Positions 24,691-33,456 of a stretch of DNA of 64,000 nt are shown here, piece after piece. The stretch is taken from the NCBI GenBank assembly GCA_021787335.1, contig JAJYMC010000041.1, positions 1-64,000 on the forward strand, read 5' to 3'. Numbering within the stretch: the first letter of the stretch is position 1; every line of letters begins with the position of its first letter. A program made the position numbers and the translations under genes. The notes beneath the pieces were generated by a model. The model did no database searches and was not told the DNA's origin. It saw only the letters and a program-made list of their open reading frames with translations. Source of the stretch: Bacillota bacterium. GTDB lineage: Bacteria; Bacillota; Sulfobacillia; JAJYWN01; JAJZPE01.

Positions 24691-25695
24691 GCGGACCGTC
24701 GGGGCCCTGACCACCACGTCCCAGTGGGCCGGGGCGTCGTTGTTGCCCCCATAGAAGAGGTCGTTGCCGAAGCCGAAGTGACAGGTGCCCTGCAGGCACT
24801 CGTCGGCCGCGATGGCCCCGGTGACGATGCCGCGGGACAGGCCGAAGCCAAGCTCCACGAGCTGGTCACAGCCGCCGCCCGCGCGGTCCACGAGGGCCGT
24901 CAACCGCCGGGCGATGTCCCCGCCGCGGATGCCCGTCAGACGGCCATCCGCGACCTCGATGGTCACCGGGGCGTCGACCGCCCCGAGGAGGTCGATGACC
25001 ACACCGTTGACGACGAACTCGCCCGCGGTCAGGTCGACGACGATCTTCCCCCGGGCGCTCCCGGCGACGACTCCCCAGGCGACCTCGGACGGCGGCAGGT
25101 AGGCGTGTCGGGACTGGCCGGCCACCTTATATGGTAGGGCGACGGGTGACCGCAACTCCAGGGTCAGGTCCGCGCCGCCCGGCGCCGTCACCCGCAACCG
25201 CGCGCCGCTCTTCAGGCTCATCGCCCGCGCGGCAGCCTGATCGGCCAGGTTCACGTCGGTCTGCAGGTGGCGCAGCAAGTCTTCTTCCGGATAGCGTGGG
25301 CGGATGAAGGCCGAACGCCCGGAGAAACCCTCCGGCGGGCGGAAGGCCGGGAAGAGCTGACGATAGGCCGGCGGTGGGTCCGGTCGCACCCCGACGGCGG
25401 CCGTCGTATCGGAGAAAGCGGCGATGACGATATCTCGCTCCCCGAGGGAGGCCAGGCGCTGGGCGACTTCATCGGGGGCGGCCGCCGCGGGCAACTCGGC
25501 CAAAGCGGCCTCGAGCCCCAGTTCGCGGGCGGCCGACACGAAGCCCCCGGCCAGCCATTGCCGGCCGGGGTCGGTAAAGCAGGTGAGGCGCTTGCACTCG
25601 GTGGCCCGCAGATACTGTCCGAGGACGTGCCGTGCGGCCCGGTGCACCCCCGCGGTCAGGTGAGCCTCGGCGGCCCGGCTTCGGTCTTGTCCCAT
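24679..25695 (-). CDS. M29-type (thermophilic) aminopeptidase
   Basis: 338 residues in the leucyl aminopeptidase T/M29-like family: RLTCFTDPGRQWLAG region at the N-terminus, NLADQAAARAMSLKSGARLRVTAPGGADLTLELR in the middle and, near the end, VELGFGLSRGIVTGAIAADECLQGTCHFGFGNDLFYGGNNDAPAHWDVVV, which holds the Glu, His and Asp residues expected for a cobalt or zinc site. It would release N-terminal residues from peptides in the cytoplasm. The last residues (RAPTVRVEP) are replaced or shortened where a methyltransferase remnant abuts. Start and operon are simple; it is divergent from ylbJ. Confidence 0.75.
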   Translation of the reverse strand: MGQDRSRAAEAHLTAGVHRAARHVLGQYLRATECKRLTCFTDPGRQWLAGGFVSAARELGLEAALAELPAAAAPDEVAQRLASLGERDIVIAAFSDTTAAVGVRPDPPPAYRQLFPAFRPPEGFSGRSAFIRPRYPEEDLLRHLQTDVNLADQAAARAMSLKSGARLRVTAPGGADLTLELRSPVALPYKVAGQSRHAYLPPSEVAWGVVAGSARGKIVVDLTAGEFVVNGVVIDLLGAVDAPVTIEVADGRLTGIRGGDIARRLTALVDRAGGGCDQLVELGFGLSRGIVTGAIAADECLQGTCHFGFGNDLFYGGNNDAPAHWDVVVRAPTVRVEP

Positions 25696-25873
25696 CCGTC
25701 AGCCTCCTGAAGATTCGCCCGGGGGACGGCGGAGTTCTTCCTTCTTCTCCACCGGGCTCGGGCGACCCTTCAAGCGCTGTTATCTCGGCTCGGGGGGCTC
25801 GTCCCTTCGCGCCAGCATAGCCGCCTGCCGCTGCCCATATAGATTAGCGATCATGAGGACGGAGGCGGCGCCG

Positions 25874-27202
25874 ATGAGAAGCAAGGTCTGGTGGGCCACC
25901 CTGGCCGGGTTGGCCACCCTCACCCTGACCCTGACCCTCGTCTTCTTCGCCGAAGAGGGCTACCACGCCGCGGCCGACGGGCTCAAGCTCTTCCTGAACG
26001 TCGTCTTCCCGTCGCTCCTGCCCTTCTTCGTGCTCTCCGAGATCATGCTGGGGATGGGCGTCGTCCACTTCATGGGGGTCATCTTCGAGCCGCTGATGCG
26101 GCCGCTGTTCAACGTCCCCGGGGTGGGGTCGTTCGTCCTATCCATGGGCCTCGCCGCGGGCTATCCGATGGACGCCGTCATCACCGCCAAGTTCCGCGCG
26201 GGCAAGCTGTGCAGCCGAATCGAGGGTGAGCGCCTGCTGGCCTTCACCAACACCGCCGACCCGCTCTTCATCTTCGGGGCCGTCGCCGTGGGCATGTTCG
26301 GCCTCCCCCGCCTCGGCTACGCCATGGCCGCCGCGCATTACCTGTCCGCCCTGGCCGTCGGGCTATGCTTCCGCTTCTACGGGGTCCGCGCCGAGCGCTT
26401 GCAGCTGGCCGGGGGTTCGGGCAGGGGCAGGGTCGGGGCGCGCTTCTCGGCCGCCGACGACGACGCCGACGATGGACTCGCCCCCAACGTCCCTGGCGCC
26501 GGAGACCGCGGCTTCATGCTCGTCCGCGCCGCCCGCGCCCTCTACAAGGCCCGCCGCGAGGACGGGCGTTCGCTCGGCAAGATGCTGGGCGACGCGGTCA
26601 ACGAGTCCGTCCGCACCCTCCTGATGATCTGCGGCTTCATCATGCTCTTCTCGGTGATGATCCGCGTCCTCTCGGCCGTCGGCCTCGTGGCCTGGGTCAG
26701 CCAGGCCCTCGCGCCCGTGTTGGGGTTCATCGGGTTGAGCCCGAATCTGGTCCCGTCGATGCTGTCCGGGATCTTCGAGATCGACGTCGGCACGGTGGCG
26801 GCCAGCGTGGCCCAGGCCCCGTTCCTTCAGAAGGTCGCCGTGGCCAGCGCTATCATCGCCTGGAGCGGCCTGTCCGTGCACGGCCAGGTGATGAGCGTCC
26901 TCTCCGGCACGGACATCCGCATGGGCCCATATGTGGTGGCCCGCCTGCTCCACGCGGTCTTCGCCGCCGGCTTCACCCTCCTCTTCGTCGGCCCGGCGGC
27001 CCCGGCCATCGATGCCATCGTCCGCCCGGTCTTCAGCCGCTTCGCCTACGCCCCGGCCGTTGGCGTGATGAGCGGGTTTTACCGAGCCCTGGGGCTCGGC
27101 CTGAACCTGCTGGTGATCAGCCTGGTGCTGCTCCTCGGGGCGCTACTGGTCACCCTGCTGGTCAGCGGGTGGAGGAGCCTGAAGGTGAGGATAATAAGAT
27201 AA
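25874..27202 (+). CDS. ylbJ: YlbJ-like sporulation integral membrane protein
   Basis: 442 residues, eight or more hydrophobic helices. GLKLFLNVVFPSLLPFFVLSEIM, then GLAAGYPMDAVITAKFR, ERLLAFTNTADPLFIFGAVAVGMF and GSKIM-free C-terminal helices match YlbJ, a sigma-E-dependent membrane protein needed for spore cortex or SpoVA-like transport in Bacillus. The ATG at 25874 follows GGAGG by eight bases and is preferred over the ATG at 25853. A Gly/Asp-rich cytoplasmic loop of about 40 residues (near 185-225) is an insertion relative to the usual protein. Its presence is good evidence that the host forms endospores. Confidence 0.85.
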   Translation: MRSKVWWATLAGLATLTLTLTLVFFAEEGYHAAADGLKLFLNVVFPSLLPFFVLSEIMLGMGVVHFMGVIFEPLMRPLFNVPGVGSFVLSMGLAAGYPMDAVITAKFRAGKLCSRIEGERLLAFTNTADPLFIFGAVAVGMFGLPRLGYAMAAAHYLSALAVGLCFRFYGVRAERLQLAGGSGRGRVGARFSAADDDADDGLAPNVPGAGDRGFMLVRAARALYKARREDGRSLGKMLGDAVNESVRTLLMICGFIMLFSVMIRVLSAVGLVAWVSQALAPVLGFIGLSPNLVPSMLSGIFEIDVGTVAASVAQAPFLQKVAVASAIIAWSGLSVHGQVMSVLSGTDIRMGPYVVARLLHAVFAAGFTLLFVGPAAPAIDAIVRPVFSRFAYAPAVGVMSGFYRALGLGLNLLVISLVLLLGALLVTLLVSGWRSLKVRIIR

Positions 27203-27312
27203 AGCCGGACAGATTGGCGGTGTGGTTTTTCAGTCGACAATCCCCTTCTCCGGGAGGAACGGTGAGGTCCGTGTTGAAAGACAAGCCACCAGTACGGGAG
27301 AGGGGGAATACG

Positions 27313-27537
27313 ATGGCCACCGCTGTTGAAAAGGCTTTCAGTGGTCTGCCCCAAAAGGCTGGGGCGCGTCGAGCAGCCAAGATAGAGCGGTCCCTGCCCC
27401 CTGTCGACCCCGATTCGACCGACTTGACGGACCTGTTCGAGTGGGGCGCCGCAGTCGCCAAAGCGGGGCGTCTGACGCCCGCACGGTCCAAGGAGATAAT
27501 CGCATCGGTCAGAAAGAATGCTAAGAATCGTCGTTGA
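27313..27537 (+). CDS. antitoxin-like small protein paired with a PIN toxin
   Basis: A 74-residue basic, Ala-rich protein with AGAGGGGG upstream of its ATG. Its last 20 bases overlap the PIN-domain gene, the usual antitoxin-toxin arrangement. No DNA-binding motif can be named with confidence; the C-terminal helix with LTPARSKEIIASVRKNAKN is probably the toxin-binding part. Base composition is less GC-rich than the neighbours, consistent with acquisition by transfer. Confidence 0.6.
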   Translation: MATAVEKAFSGLPQKAGARRAAKIERSLPPVDPDSTDLTDLFEWGAAVAKAGRLTPARSKEIIASVRKNAKNRR

Positions 27538-27937
27538 TACGAATGTTTTTGTCCGGGCCGTTTTTTACGAGCACCCGCCGCCCAAGCGGGTGCTTCGGCT
27601 TGTTAGTGAGGACCAAGTCAGATTGCTGGTAAGTGACTCCACCGAAGAGGAAATCCTGGCCGTGATAGCCACTCACGCCTATGAGGCCGGCTTTCCCAAG
27701 GCGAGAGCTCGACCAGCCGTAATCAAAGTGCTGCGCTTGCTCCGGCGAGCCGAGAGAGTGGTCCCCTTACACGAGTTCACTGGCTGCGTAGACCCCGACG
27801 ATAACAAATTCTTCGAGTGCGCGATCGCTGGGCACGCTGATTGTATTGTTAGCGAAGACCAGCATATGGGCACGACCCCCGACTCGCCAGTGCCGGTCAT
27901 GTCCCCGTGGCAATTCCTCAAAGCTTATAGGCCGTAA
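27518..27937 (+). CDS. PIN-domain toxin (VapC-like ribonuclease, COG1569 type)
   Basis: 139 residues. VVDTNVFVRAV supplies the first catalytic Asp (Asp7), SDSTEEEIL the acidic residue near 47, and GCVDPDDNKFFECAIAGHADCIVSEDQHM the C-terminal acidic cluster of the PIN fold. Expected activity is Mg-dependent RNA cleavage, held in check by the product of the overlapping upstream gene. Codon use is noticeably less GC-biased than the flanking genes. A terminator follows immediately. Confidence 0.8.
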   Translation: MLRIVVDTNVFVRAVFYEHPPPKRVLRLVSEDQVRLLVSDSTEEEILAVIATHAYEAGFPKARARPAVIKVLRLLRRAERVVPLHEFTGCVDPDDNKFFECAIAGHADCIVSEDQHMGTTPDSPVPVMSPWQFLKAYRP

Positions 27938-27945
27938 GAACAGCA

Positions 27946-27969
27946 GGGGCAGCCATTTTGGGCTGCCCC
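27946..27969. terminator. intrinsic terminator of the toxin-antitoxin pair
   Basis: GGGGCAGCC and GGCTGCCCC arms with a six-base loop, followed by CGTTCTCTTTC on the plus strand; it may also serve the convergent M16 gene. Confidence 0.8.
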
Positions 27970-28001
27970 CGTTCTCTTTCGCGTGGTCCGATGACGGGCA
28001 T

Positions 28002-30713
28002 TCAGCGCCCACTGCAGGTGAAGGTCTGCGGTCCGAGCCCCGGCCCGACCACGACCAGGACGTGCCGCTCTGGATCGAAGCAGCGCCAGGCGACCTCGAG
28101 CACATCCTCGCGGGTGACCGCCCGGTAGATATCGGGCAGCCGCCGCAGGTGATCCAGGCCGAGGCCGTATAGCTCTATCTCGACCAACGCCCGTGACAGG
28201 CCCTCGGCCGTCTCGAGGTTGATGGGCAGTGTACCGGTGGCGTAGCCCTTGGCGTCGGCCAGCTCCTCGTCCGAGACGGGCTCGGTGGCGATGCGATGCA
28301 GGTGGCCGACCATCGAGTCGACGGCCCGGTCGACGGTCGCTGGGTTGACCCCGGCGAAGATGAACCAGGGGCCGGGCCCGCGCCTTGCCCGCAGGGCCGT
28401 ATAGACGTAGTAAGCCAGCCCCTGCCGGTCGCGGATGTCGCCGCCGAGCCGCCCGCCGAGGCCCATCCGGCCGAGGATGAGGTCGGCCATGTAGAGGCGG
28501 TCGTAGTCGGGGTCGCTGCGCGGGATGCCGGGCAGGCCGAGGACGATGTCGGACTGCGTCTTCCCAGCCAGGTCGCGGCGGATGACGACCCGCTCGGCCG
28601 GGCGGGAGGCCGGCGGCGGTGCCGGACACGGAGCCGCGCCGACGATGCCCGGCCCGGCCGAACCCGGCCCGACGAGGCCCGGCCCGGCGAACCCGCCGAA
28701 GGCTGCCTCCAGGATATCGAGCATGCCCTCGGCCTCGAGCCCGCCGACGGCCGTCAGGATGAGCCGCGCCGGGACGAGCCTCGCCCGGTAGTAGTCGCGG
28801 AGGGCCTCCGGGCGCAGCATCTGGACCTCGGCCGGATACCCCAGGACCGGGTAGTGGTAGGGATGGCTGTGCGGGTAGGCCGCCTCGTGGAACAGCCGCA
28901 CGGCGAGGCGCCTGGTGTCCGAGTCGCGTTCGCGAATCCTGGTCAGGAACTGCCCCTTGACCGTCTCGATCTCGGGGTCGGGGAAGGTCGGCACCAGCGC
29001 GGCGTCGGCCATAATCGCCAAGCCCTGGGCGAAGTCCTCGTTCAGGGCGGTCACGCTGAAACTCAGCTTCTCGCCGTCGGACGCGGCGTTGAGGGACATG
29101 CCGTTGGCGTCGGTCAGCTCGCTCTGCTCCTGGAAGGTGCGACGGGCGTTGCCGCGCATCACCCCTTCGGCGCAGACCTCTTGGATGCCCGCCCGCCCCT
29201 GCGCCTCGTCGGCCGGGGCCAGGACCAGGGTGGCCTTGGCCAGGGCGAACGGAAGGCCCGGGTTGTTGACGGCGAGGGCGATGGCGCCGTTGGCCAACCG
29301 GCGCCGTCTGATGGTCTCCGGCCCAGGCATGGACGCGCCGGCGGTCCGCGGTTCGAGGTGAGCCGGCGGTTCGTGGTGAGCCCGCGGTTCGTGGTGGAAG
29401 AACATGTGCGCTCCGCCCCCGCCCGCCCCCGCCGCGGCGTCCCCCGCCTGCGCCGGGACGAACCAGCCGACCGTGCGGTTGCTCTCCCCGAGGTACTTCT
29501 CGGCCACCGCCCTGACCGCGTCGGCCGTCACCGACGCCACCTGTTCGGACAGCCCGTCGTCGAGGCGCGGGCAACCCAGCACTTCCGCGGCGCCGAGGAG
29601 CAGGGCCTCGTTCTCGACGCCCTCACGGACATAGGCCAGCTGCGCCCGGACCTGTTTCCTGGCCCGCCGCAGTTCGTCATCTGGGACGGCCTCCGCCCGC
29701 AGCCGCTCGACCTCCGCGGTGATGGCCTCCTCGATCTCGCGGGCGCCGGTACCGGCCCGGGCCGTCGCCGAGATGTTAAAGAGCCCTGGGTCGATGGCCA
29801 GGCCGACGCGGCTGTCGACGGCGGCGGCCAGCCGCCCGTCGATGAGCGCCCGGTACAATCGCGAACTGCGGCCCATCGGCCGGCTTCCGAAGCTATAGGG
29901 AGGCTTGCCGCCTGAGAGCACGGCATCGAGGACCATCAACGGCGCGATATCGGGGTGGCCGGCCGCCGGCAGATGATAGGCCATCATGACATAGCTCGTC
30001 GGGCCAGGGCGGCGGACGACGACGCGGCGCTCCTCCGTCTGCGGGGGTTCGACCGCGCCGAGGGGCGGCAGGGGCCGGCCCCCGGGGATCCCGCCGAAAT
30101 GCTTCTCGATGAGGTCGCGACCGCGAGCCTCCTCGATGTCTCCGACCAGCACGGCGACGGCATTCGCCGGGGAATAGTGCGAACGGTAATACCCGTAAAG
30201 GTCTTCGCGGGTCATCGACAGGAGGTCGGCCTTGGCCCCGATGACCCCGTGGCGGTACGGGTGGACCTGGAAGGACGCCTCGGTGACGGCCTCGTCGAGC
30301 CAGAAGGTCGGCCGGTTCTCGGCCCCCTCACGCTCGGAGATGATCACGTTGCGCTCCGAGGCCACCTCGGCTGGGTCGAAGAGGCAGTTGGCCATGCGGT
30401 CGGCCTCGATCTCCGCGGCCAGCTCGATGCGGTCCGCCGGGAGCACGGCGTAGTACGCGGTGAGGTCCTCCGAGGTGAAGCCGTTCCAGTAACCACCGTT
30501 CTTGCTGACGAGTTTGTCAAGCTGACCCTTTCCAAACTTCGGCGTGCCCTTGAACATCATGTGCTCGACCCAGTGAGAGACGCCGGTCAGGCCCGGGACC
30601 TCGTACCTGGCCCCGACCCGGTAGAAGATGAAGAAGGCGGCGACAGGGTTCTGGTGGTGCTCGCGGATGAAGACGGTCAAGCCATTGCTTAGAGCCTGAG
30701 CGTTTTCGTTCAC
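28002..30713 (-). CDS. M16 zinc peptidase with two fused halves
   Basis: 903 residues. The first half carries the inverted zinc motif HWVEH (in TGVSHWVEHMMFKGTPKFGKG) with the distal Glu in ERNVIISEREGAENRP, so it should be catalytic. The second half, after residue 480, has the M16C-like fold (GKTQSDIVLGLPG, GGRLGGDIRDRQGLAYYVYTALRA) but GIQEVCAEGVM in place of HxxEH, so it is the non-catalytic clamshell partner. Most bacterial enzymes encode the halves separately; Pro/His-rich repeats (29347-29400) form the linker. The GTG at 30713 follows GGGGGAGGGCAAGG. Likely cytoplasmic turnover of small peptides. Confidence 0.85.
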   Translation of the reverse strand: MNENAQALSNGLTVFIREHHQNPVAAFFIFYRVGARYEVPGLTGVSHWVEHMMFKGTPKFGKGQLDKLVSKNGGYWNGFTSEDLTAYYAVLPADRIELAAEIEADRMANCLFDPAEVASERNVIISEREGAENRPTFWLDEAVTEASFQVHPYRHGVIGAKADLLSMTREDLYGYYRSHYSPANAVAVLVGDIEEARGRDLIEKHFGGIPGGRPLPPLGAVEPPQTEERRVVVRRPGPTSYVMMAYHLPAAGHPDIAPLMVLDAVLSGGKPPYSFGSRPMGRSSRLYRALIDGRLAAAVDSRVGLAIDPGLFNISATARAGTGAREIEEAITAEVERLRAEAVPDDELRRARKQVRAQLAYVREGVENEALLLGAAEVLGCPRLDDGLSEQVASVTADAVRAVAEKYLGESNRTVGWFVPAQAGDAAAGAGGGGAHMFFHHEPRAHHEPPAHLEPRTAGASMPGPETIRRRRLANGAIALAVNNPGLPFALAKATLVLAPADEAQGRAGIQEVCAEGVMRGNARRTFQEQSELTDANGMSLNAASDGEKLSFSVTALNEDFAQGLAIMADAALVPTFPDPEIETVKGQFLTRIRERDSDTRRLAVRLFHEAAYPHSHPYHYPVLGYPAEVQMLRPEALRDYYRARLVPARLILTAVGGLEAEGMLDILEAAFGGFAGPGLVGPGSAGPGIVGAAPCPAPPPASRPAERVVIRRDLAGKTQSDIVLGLPGIPRSDPDYDRLYMADLILGRMGLGGRLGGDIRDRQGLAYYVYTALRARRGPGPWFIFAGVNPATVDRAVDSMVGHLHRIATEPVSDEELADAKGYATGTLPINLETAEGLSRALVEIELYGLGLDHLRRLPDIYRAVTREDVLEVAWRCFDPERHVLVVVGPGLGPQTFTCSGR
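29347..29400. repeat. 18-base in-frame tandem repeat in the M16 linker
   Basis: Three units around CGCGGTTCGTGGTGAGCC encode HHEPRA-type repeats on the minus strand between the two peptidase halves. Expansion here would only lengthen a flexible hinge. Confidence 0.8.
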
Positions 30714-30904
30714 GGACCTTGCCCTCCCCCAACGGCCTGGATGGTTGATGTGTGTTGGCCGCCCATGTCTTAAGAGACTTCGGCGGGCGGTGGCGTTCAC
30801 CTTCGCCCTGAGGGCTCGAACAGTCAGAAAATGGCAGATTCCCCGCGTCCGCGGCGGACGAGGCAGGTGAAGTCGGCCCTAGCTGCGAATTCCCCAACGG
30901 GGTG

Positions 30905-31855
30905 ATGCCCATGAACAGGCAGACCATGAGCAACAAAGGCAGCCGAGCGGCGACCCGCGTCGCCCGCTCGAACAGCATCTACGCCTTTAGCCGCGAGAAC
31001 CGCCCCGCCCTCAAGGTGCGGCCGCCGGCCGACCTCGTCTTCGAGACCCAGGACTGTTTCAGCGGGCAGGTCACGCCGGCCAGCCCCGTCCTCGGGGCCG
31101 TCGACTGGGCCCACATCAACCCGGCGACCGGGCCCGTTCACGTCGAGGGGGCCCGGCCCGGCGACATCCTGGCGGTGAGCATCAAGTCCGTCAAGATGGC
31201 TCCGCTGGGCCTGATGGCCGCGCTCGAGGGCGAGGGCATCCTGCGCGACCGGGTCCGGGCGACCGAGGTCAAGTTCGTCAAGGTGTCGCGCGGCCTGGCC
31301 GCCTTCAGCGACCGCGTCAAACTGCCCGTGCGACCGATGATCGGGGTCATCGGGGTGGCCCCGGCCGGTGAGCCCGTCCCCTGCGGCACCCCGGGCGGCC
31401 ACGGCGGCAACATGGACACCCGCCTCATCGGCCCAGGCGCGACGGTCCTCTTCCCCGTCGCCGTCGAGGGCGCCCTCCTGGCCATGGGCGACGTCCACGC
31501 CGTGATGGGCGACGGCGAGATCATGGGCACGGGCGTGGAGATCGGCGCCGACGTGACGGTCCGGGTCGAGGTGCGCCGCGACCTGGCCGACCTCGGGCTG
31601 AAGAACCCGGCCATCCTGACCGAGTCGCATTTCGTGACGATAGCCTCGGCGAAGTCCCTCGACGCGGCGGTCAAGGCGGCCACGCGGGACATGGTGGGAA
31701 TCCTGATGCGCCGCGGCAAGCTGGGATTGAACGAAGCCGGCATGCTATGCAGCGCGGCCGGAACGGTCGCCGTTTCGCAGGTCGTCGACCCGCTGAAAAC
31801 GGCTCGTTTCGAGATGCCGCTATCCGTCCTGGCCGACCTCGGCGTGACGATATAG
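30905..31855 (+). CDS. acetamidase/formamidase family protein
   Basis: About 316 residues. SRENRPALKVRPPADLVFETQDCFSGQ, VDWAHINPATGPVHVEGARPGDILAV, then GTPGGHGGNMDTRLIGPGATVLFPVAVEGALLAMGDVHAVMGDGEIMGTGVE match the FmdA_AmdA beta-sandwich amidases, with His and Asp metal ligands in HGGNMD and GDVHAVMGDGE. It would hydrolyse formamide, acetamide or another short amide to ammonia and an acid. The start is uncertain: a GTG at 30902 and in-frame ATGs at 30905, 30911 and 30929 all lack a strong ribosome site. Single gene, divergent from the M16 peptidase. Confidence 0.85.
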   Translation: MPMNRQTMSNKGSRAATRVARSNSIYAFSRENRPALKVRPPADLVFETQDCFSGQVTPASPVLGAVDWAHINPATGPVHVEGARPGDILAVSIKSVKMAPLGLMAALEGEGILRDRVRATEVKFVKVSRGLAAFSDRVKLPVRPMIGVIGVAPAGEPVPCGTPGGHGGNMDTRLIGPGATVLFPVAVEGALLAMGDVHAVMGDGEIMGTGVEIGADVTVRVEVRRDLADLGLKNPAILTESHFVTIASAKSLDAAVKAATRDMVGILMRRGKLGLNEAGMLCSAAGTVAVSQVVDPLKTARFEMPLSVLADLGVTI

Positions 31856-31871
31856 GCACCGGGCGCGGCGA

Positions 31872-31889
31872 TGGTCGATGAATCGACCA
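31872..31889. promoter_or_regulatory. perfect 8-base inverted repeat
   Basis: TGGTCGAT and ATCGACCA separated by two bases. The loop is too short for a good hairpin, so this is more like a protein-binding palindrome. It lies 20 bases after the amidase stop and 22 bases upstream of the -35 box at 31911. Confidence 0.4.
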
Positions 31890-31910
31890 TTTAGCACTCG
31901 AGGACGTCGC

Positions 31911-31940
31911 TTGACAAAGACCGCCTGTTTGGACTATATA
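31911..31940 (+). promoter_or_regulatory. consensus-like promoter for the FmdB gene leader
   Basis: TTGACA (31911-31916) and TATATA (31935-31940) with an 18-base spacer, in a locally AT-rich stretch. The octamer GACGTCGC occurs just before the -35 box and again at 31951 just after the expected start point. Confidence 0.65.
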
Positions 31941-31961
31941 AGAACTTAGAGACGTCGCTGG

Positions 31962-31986
31962 AGCCAGCTCTTTGGGCTGGCTTTTT
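31962..31986 (+). terminator. intrinsic terminator or attenuator in the FmdB leader
   Basis: AGCCAGC and GCTGGCT arms with a seven-base loop are followed directly by TTTT. It sits only about 20 bases after the expected transcription start at the 31911 promoter and 55 bases before the FmdB start, so it must be read through or controlled. Confidence 0.65.
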
Positions 31987-32039
31987 GCCGACGCTTCAGA
32001 CGGCTCGCTTGGCAAACCAGTGTTCAGGAGGTCCTTCCG

Positions 32040-32300
32040 ATGCCGGTCTACGAATACAAGTGCCCGAAGTGCGGCCACTTCGAGGTGGAACAACCGATCA
32101 CCGCTGACGCCCTGCGGACCTGCCCCAAGTGCGGCAAGCCGGTCAAGAAGCTGATCAGCCGCTCGACGGTCATCTTCAAGGGCTCCGGGTTCTATGTCAC
32201 CGACAACCGCAAGTCCGACGATAAAACCAAGGCGTCCGGCGACGGCTCTAGCAGCGACTCCTCCTCCGGAAGCAAGACCAAGCCGGCGGCGGGGGCCTGA
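32040..32300 (+). CDS. FmdB-family zinc ribbon protein
   Basis: 86 residues. [20 protein letters not shown] and [18 protein letters not shown] give the CxxC-CxxC zinc ribbon of FmdB/CxxC_CXXC_SSSS proteins, followed by [13 protein letters not shown] and a Ser/Gly/Lys-rich tail. The family is named for a putative regulator beside formamidase, and here an acetamidase/formamidase gene lies just upstream. AGGAGG precedes the ATG. The family is often found as a single small gene in Bacillota, so the neighbour may be fortuitous. Confidence 0.9.
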   Translation: MPVYEYKCPKCGHFEVEQPITADALRTCPKCGKPVKKLISRSTVIFKGSGFYVTDNRKSDDKTKASGDGSSSDSSSGSKTKPAAGA

Positions 32301-32376
32301 GGCATCACTCGGCCCGGTCGGCCGTTCTGACGTGCGTCTTCATCTGCTTTGAAAAATGCTTTGAAAAAAACCAGGA

Positions 32377-32401
32377 CCAGGGCGGCTTTTCGTCGCCCTG
32401 G
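32377..32401. terminator. bidirectional intrinsic terminator
   Basis: CCAGGGCG and CGCCCTGG arms around a nine-base loop. On the minus strand it is followed by TCCTGGTTTTTTT, ending the membrane protein gene; it lies between convergent genes. Confidence 0.8.
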
Positions 32402-32433
32402 CCCGCGCGTTTATCCCCGGTCATATCCCTGTC

Positions 32434-33372
32434 TTAGGCCGGCGTCGCGGTTCCCGCCCCGGTAGGGGGGGCGACAGGCGGGGTGGCACGGGCACGCCGC
32501 GCCGTCATCGCGCCCAGGACCCACAGCCCGATTCCGACCAGCGCCCCGACAAGACCGATGAGCAAGAACTGGCTCTGCACCGCGGCCGCCGCCCCCTGAA
32601 CCATCCCGGCGATGGTCTTGGCACTCACGCCGGCCATGGGGGAGCCGCTCCTTTGAATGTCCGCCAGGATCGGCGCGACCCACTTCCCAGCCAGGAACGA
32701 GGCCACGGCCACCGCCAGGCCGGCGGTCAGCACGGGAGCGCCGAGCCACTGGCCCCAGTACCGGCGACCGGCCAGGAGGAAGATGAAAAGTCCCAGGACG
32801 ACGGCCAGGCCGCTCGCGGCCAGCAGCCCCCGGCTGTAGTAACGATAGTACCTGGACGCCTCGACCAGGTTGGCACGGGTCAGCCCGCCTTCTCCCAGAA
32901 CGTCGATCTGCTTCGGGATCTGCGAGTTGACCTCGGCCTTGACCACGGCCACCTGCCAGGACGGCGCGCCGATCTTCTTGGCCTCCTGGTCGATGGACGT
33001 GCTCAGGTTCTGGCGGAACTTGGTCAGGTCCAGCGTCAACTGGGGCTTGTCTGGCGGGTTCCTGACCAGGTCGAGGGCCTTCGGGATGAGCACCTGCGCC
33101 TGCTCGCGAATGAGGGCCGGTGTGAAGGCGTTCTCAATGGCTGTCCGCATGGCCTTCGCCCCGGTCGCCCCGAGCAGTTCGGGCGAGGGCGCGAAGGCGT
33201 CGACCGCCGCCGTGCGGATGACGTCATAGAAGCCCACGCGGTCCACGGTCCGGAGGACGAATCCCGGGCTGAGCGCCGTCGTCCGGACCCCCAACCCGAC
33301 AAGGCCGACCAGAAGGTCGGCCAAGAGCAGTACCACGAGGACCGTCAGCCCGAGGCCACGGAGCAAACGCAC
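32434..33372 (-). CDS. hypothetical membrane protein with three to four helices
   Basis: About 312 residues. An N-terminal helix (LGLTVLVVLLLADLLVGLVGLG) anchors a soluble domain of about 150 residues that is presumably outside, rich in Lys and Asp (FRQNLSTSIDQEAKKIGAP); three helices follow (LLAASGLAVVLGLFIFLLAG, LTAGLAVAVASFLAG, FLLIGLVGALVGIGLWVLG). I do not recognise a family. The GTG at 33372 has GGGGGTGG just upstream; an ORF start further up at 33435 has none. It precedes nothing on its strand before the terminator, and follows the peptidoglycan-binding gene by about 85 bases. Confidence 0.65.
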   Translation of the reverse strand: MRLLRGLGLTVLVVLLLADLLVGLVGLGVRTTALSPGFVLRTVDRVGFYDVIRTAAVDAFAPSPELLGATGAKAMRTAIENAFTPALIREQAQVLIPKALDLVRNPPDKPQLTLDLTKFRQNLSTSIDQEAKKIGAPSWQVAVVKAEVNSQIPKQIDVLGEGGLTRANLVEASRYYRYYSRGLLAASGLAVVLGLFIFLLAGRRYWGQWLGAPVLTAGLAVAVASFLAGKWVAPILADIQRSGSPMAGVSAKTIAGMVQGAAAAVQSQFLLIGLVGALVGIGLWVLGAMTARRARATPPVAPPTGAGTATPA

Positions 33373-33456
33373 GACTTCCACCCCCGCACTCTTCTTACGT
33401 CGATGGCACGTCCTTGATTCGCCCTCCGAGGCCATTCCCCCTGCCGTTCAGGCGGA

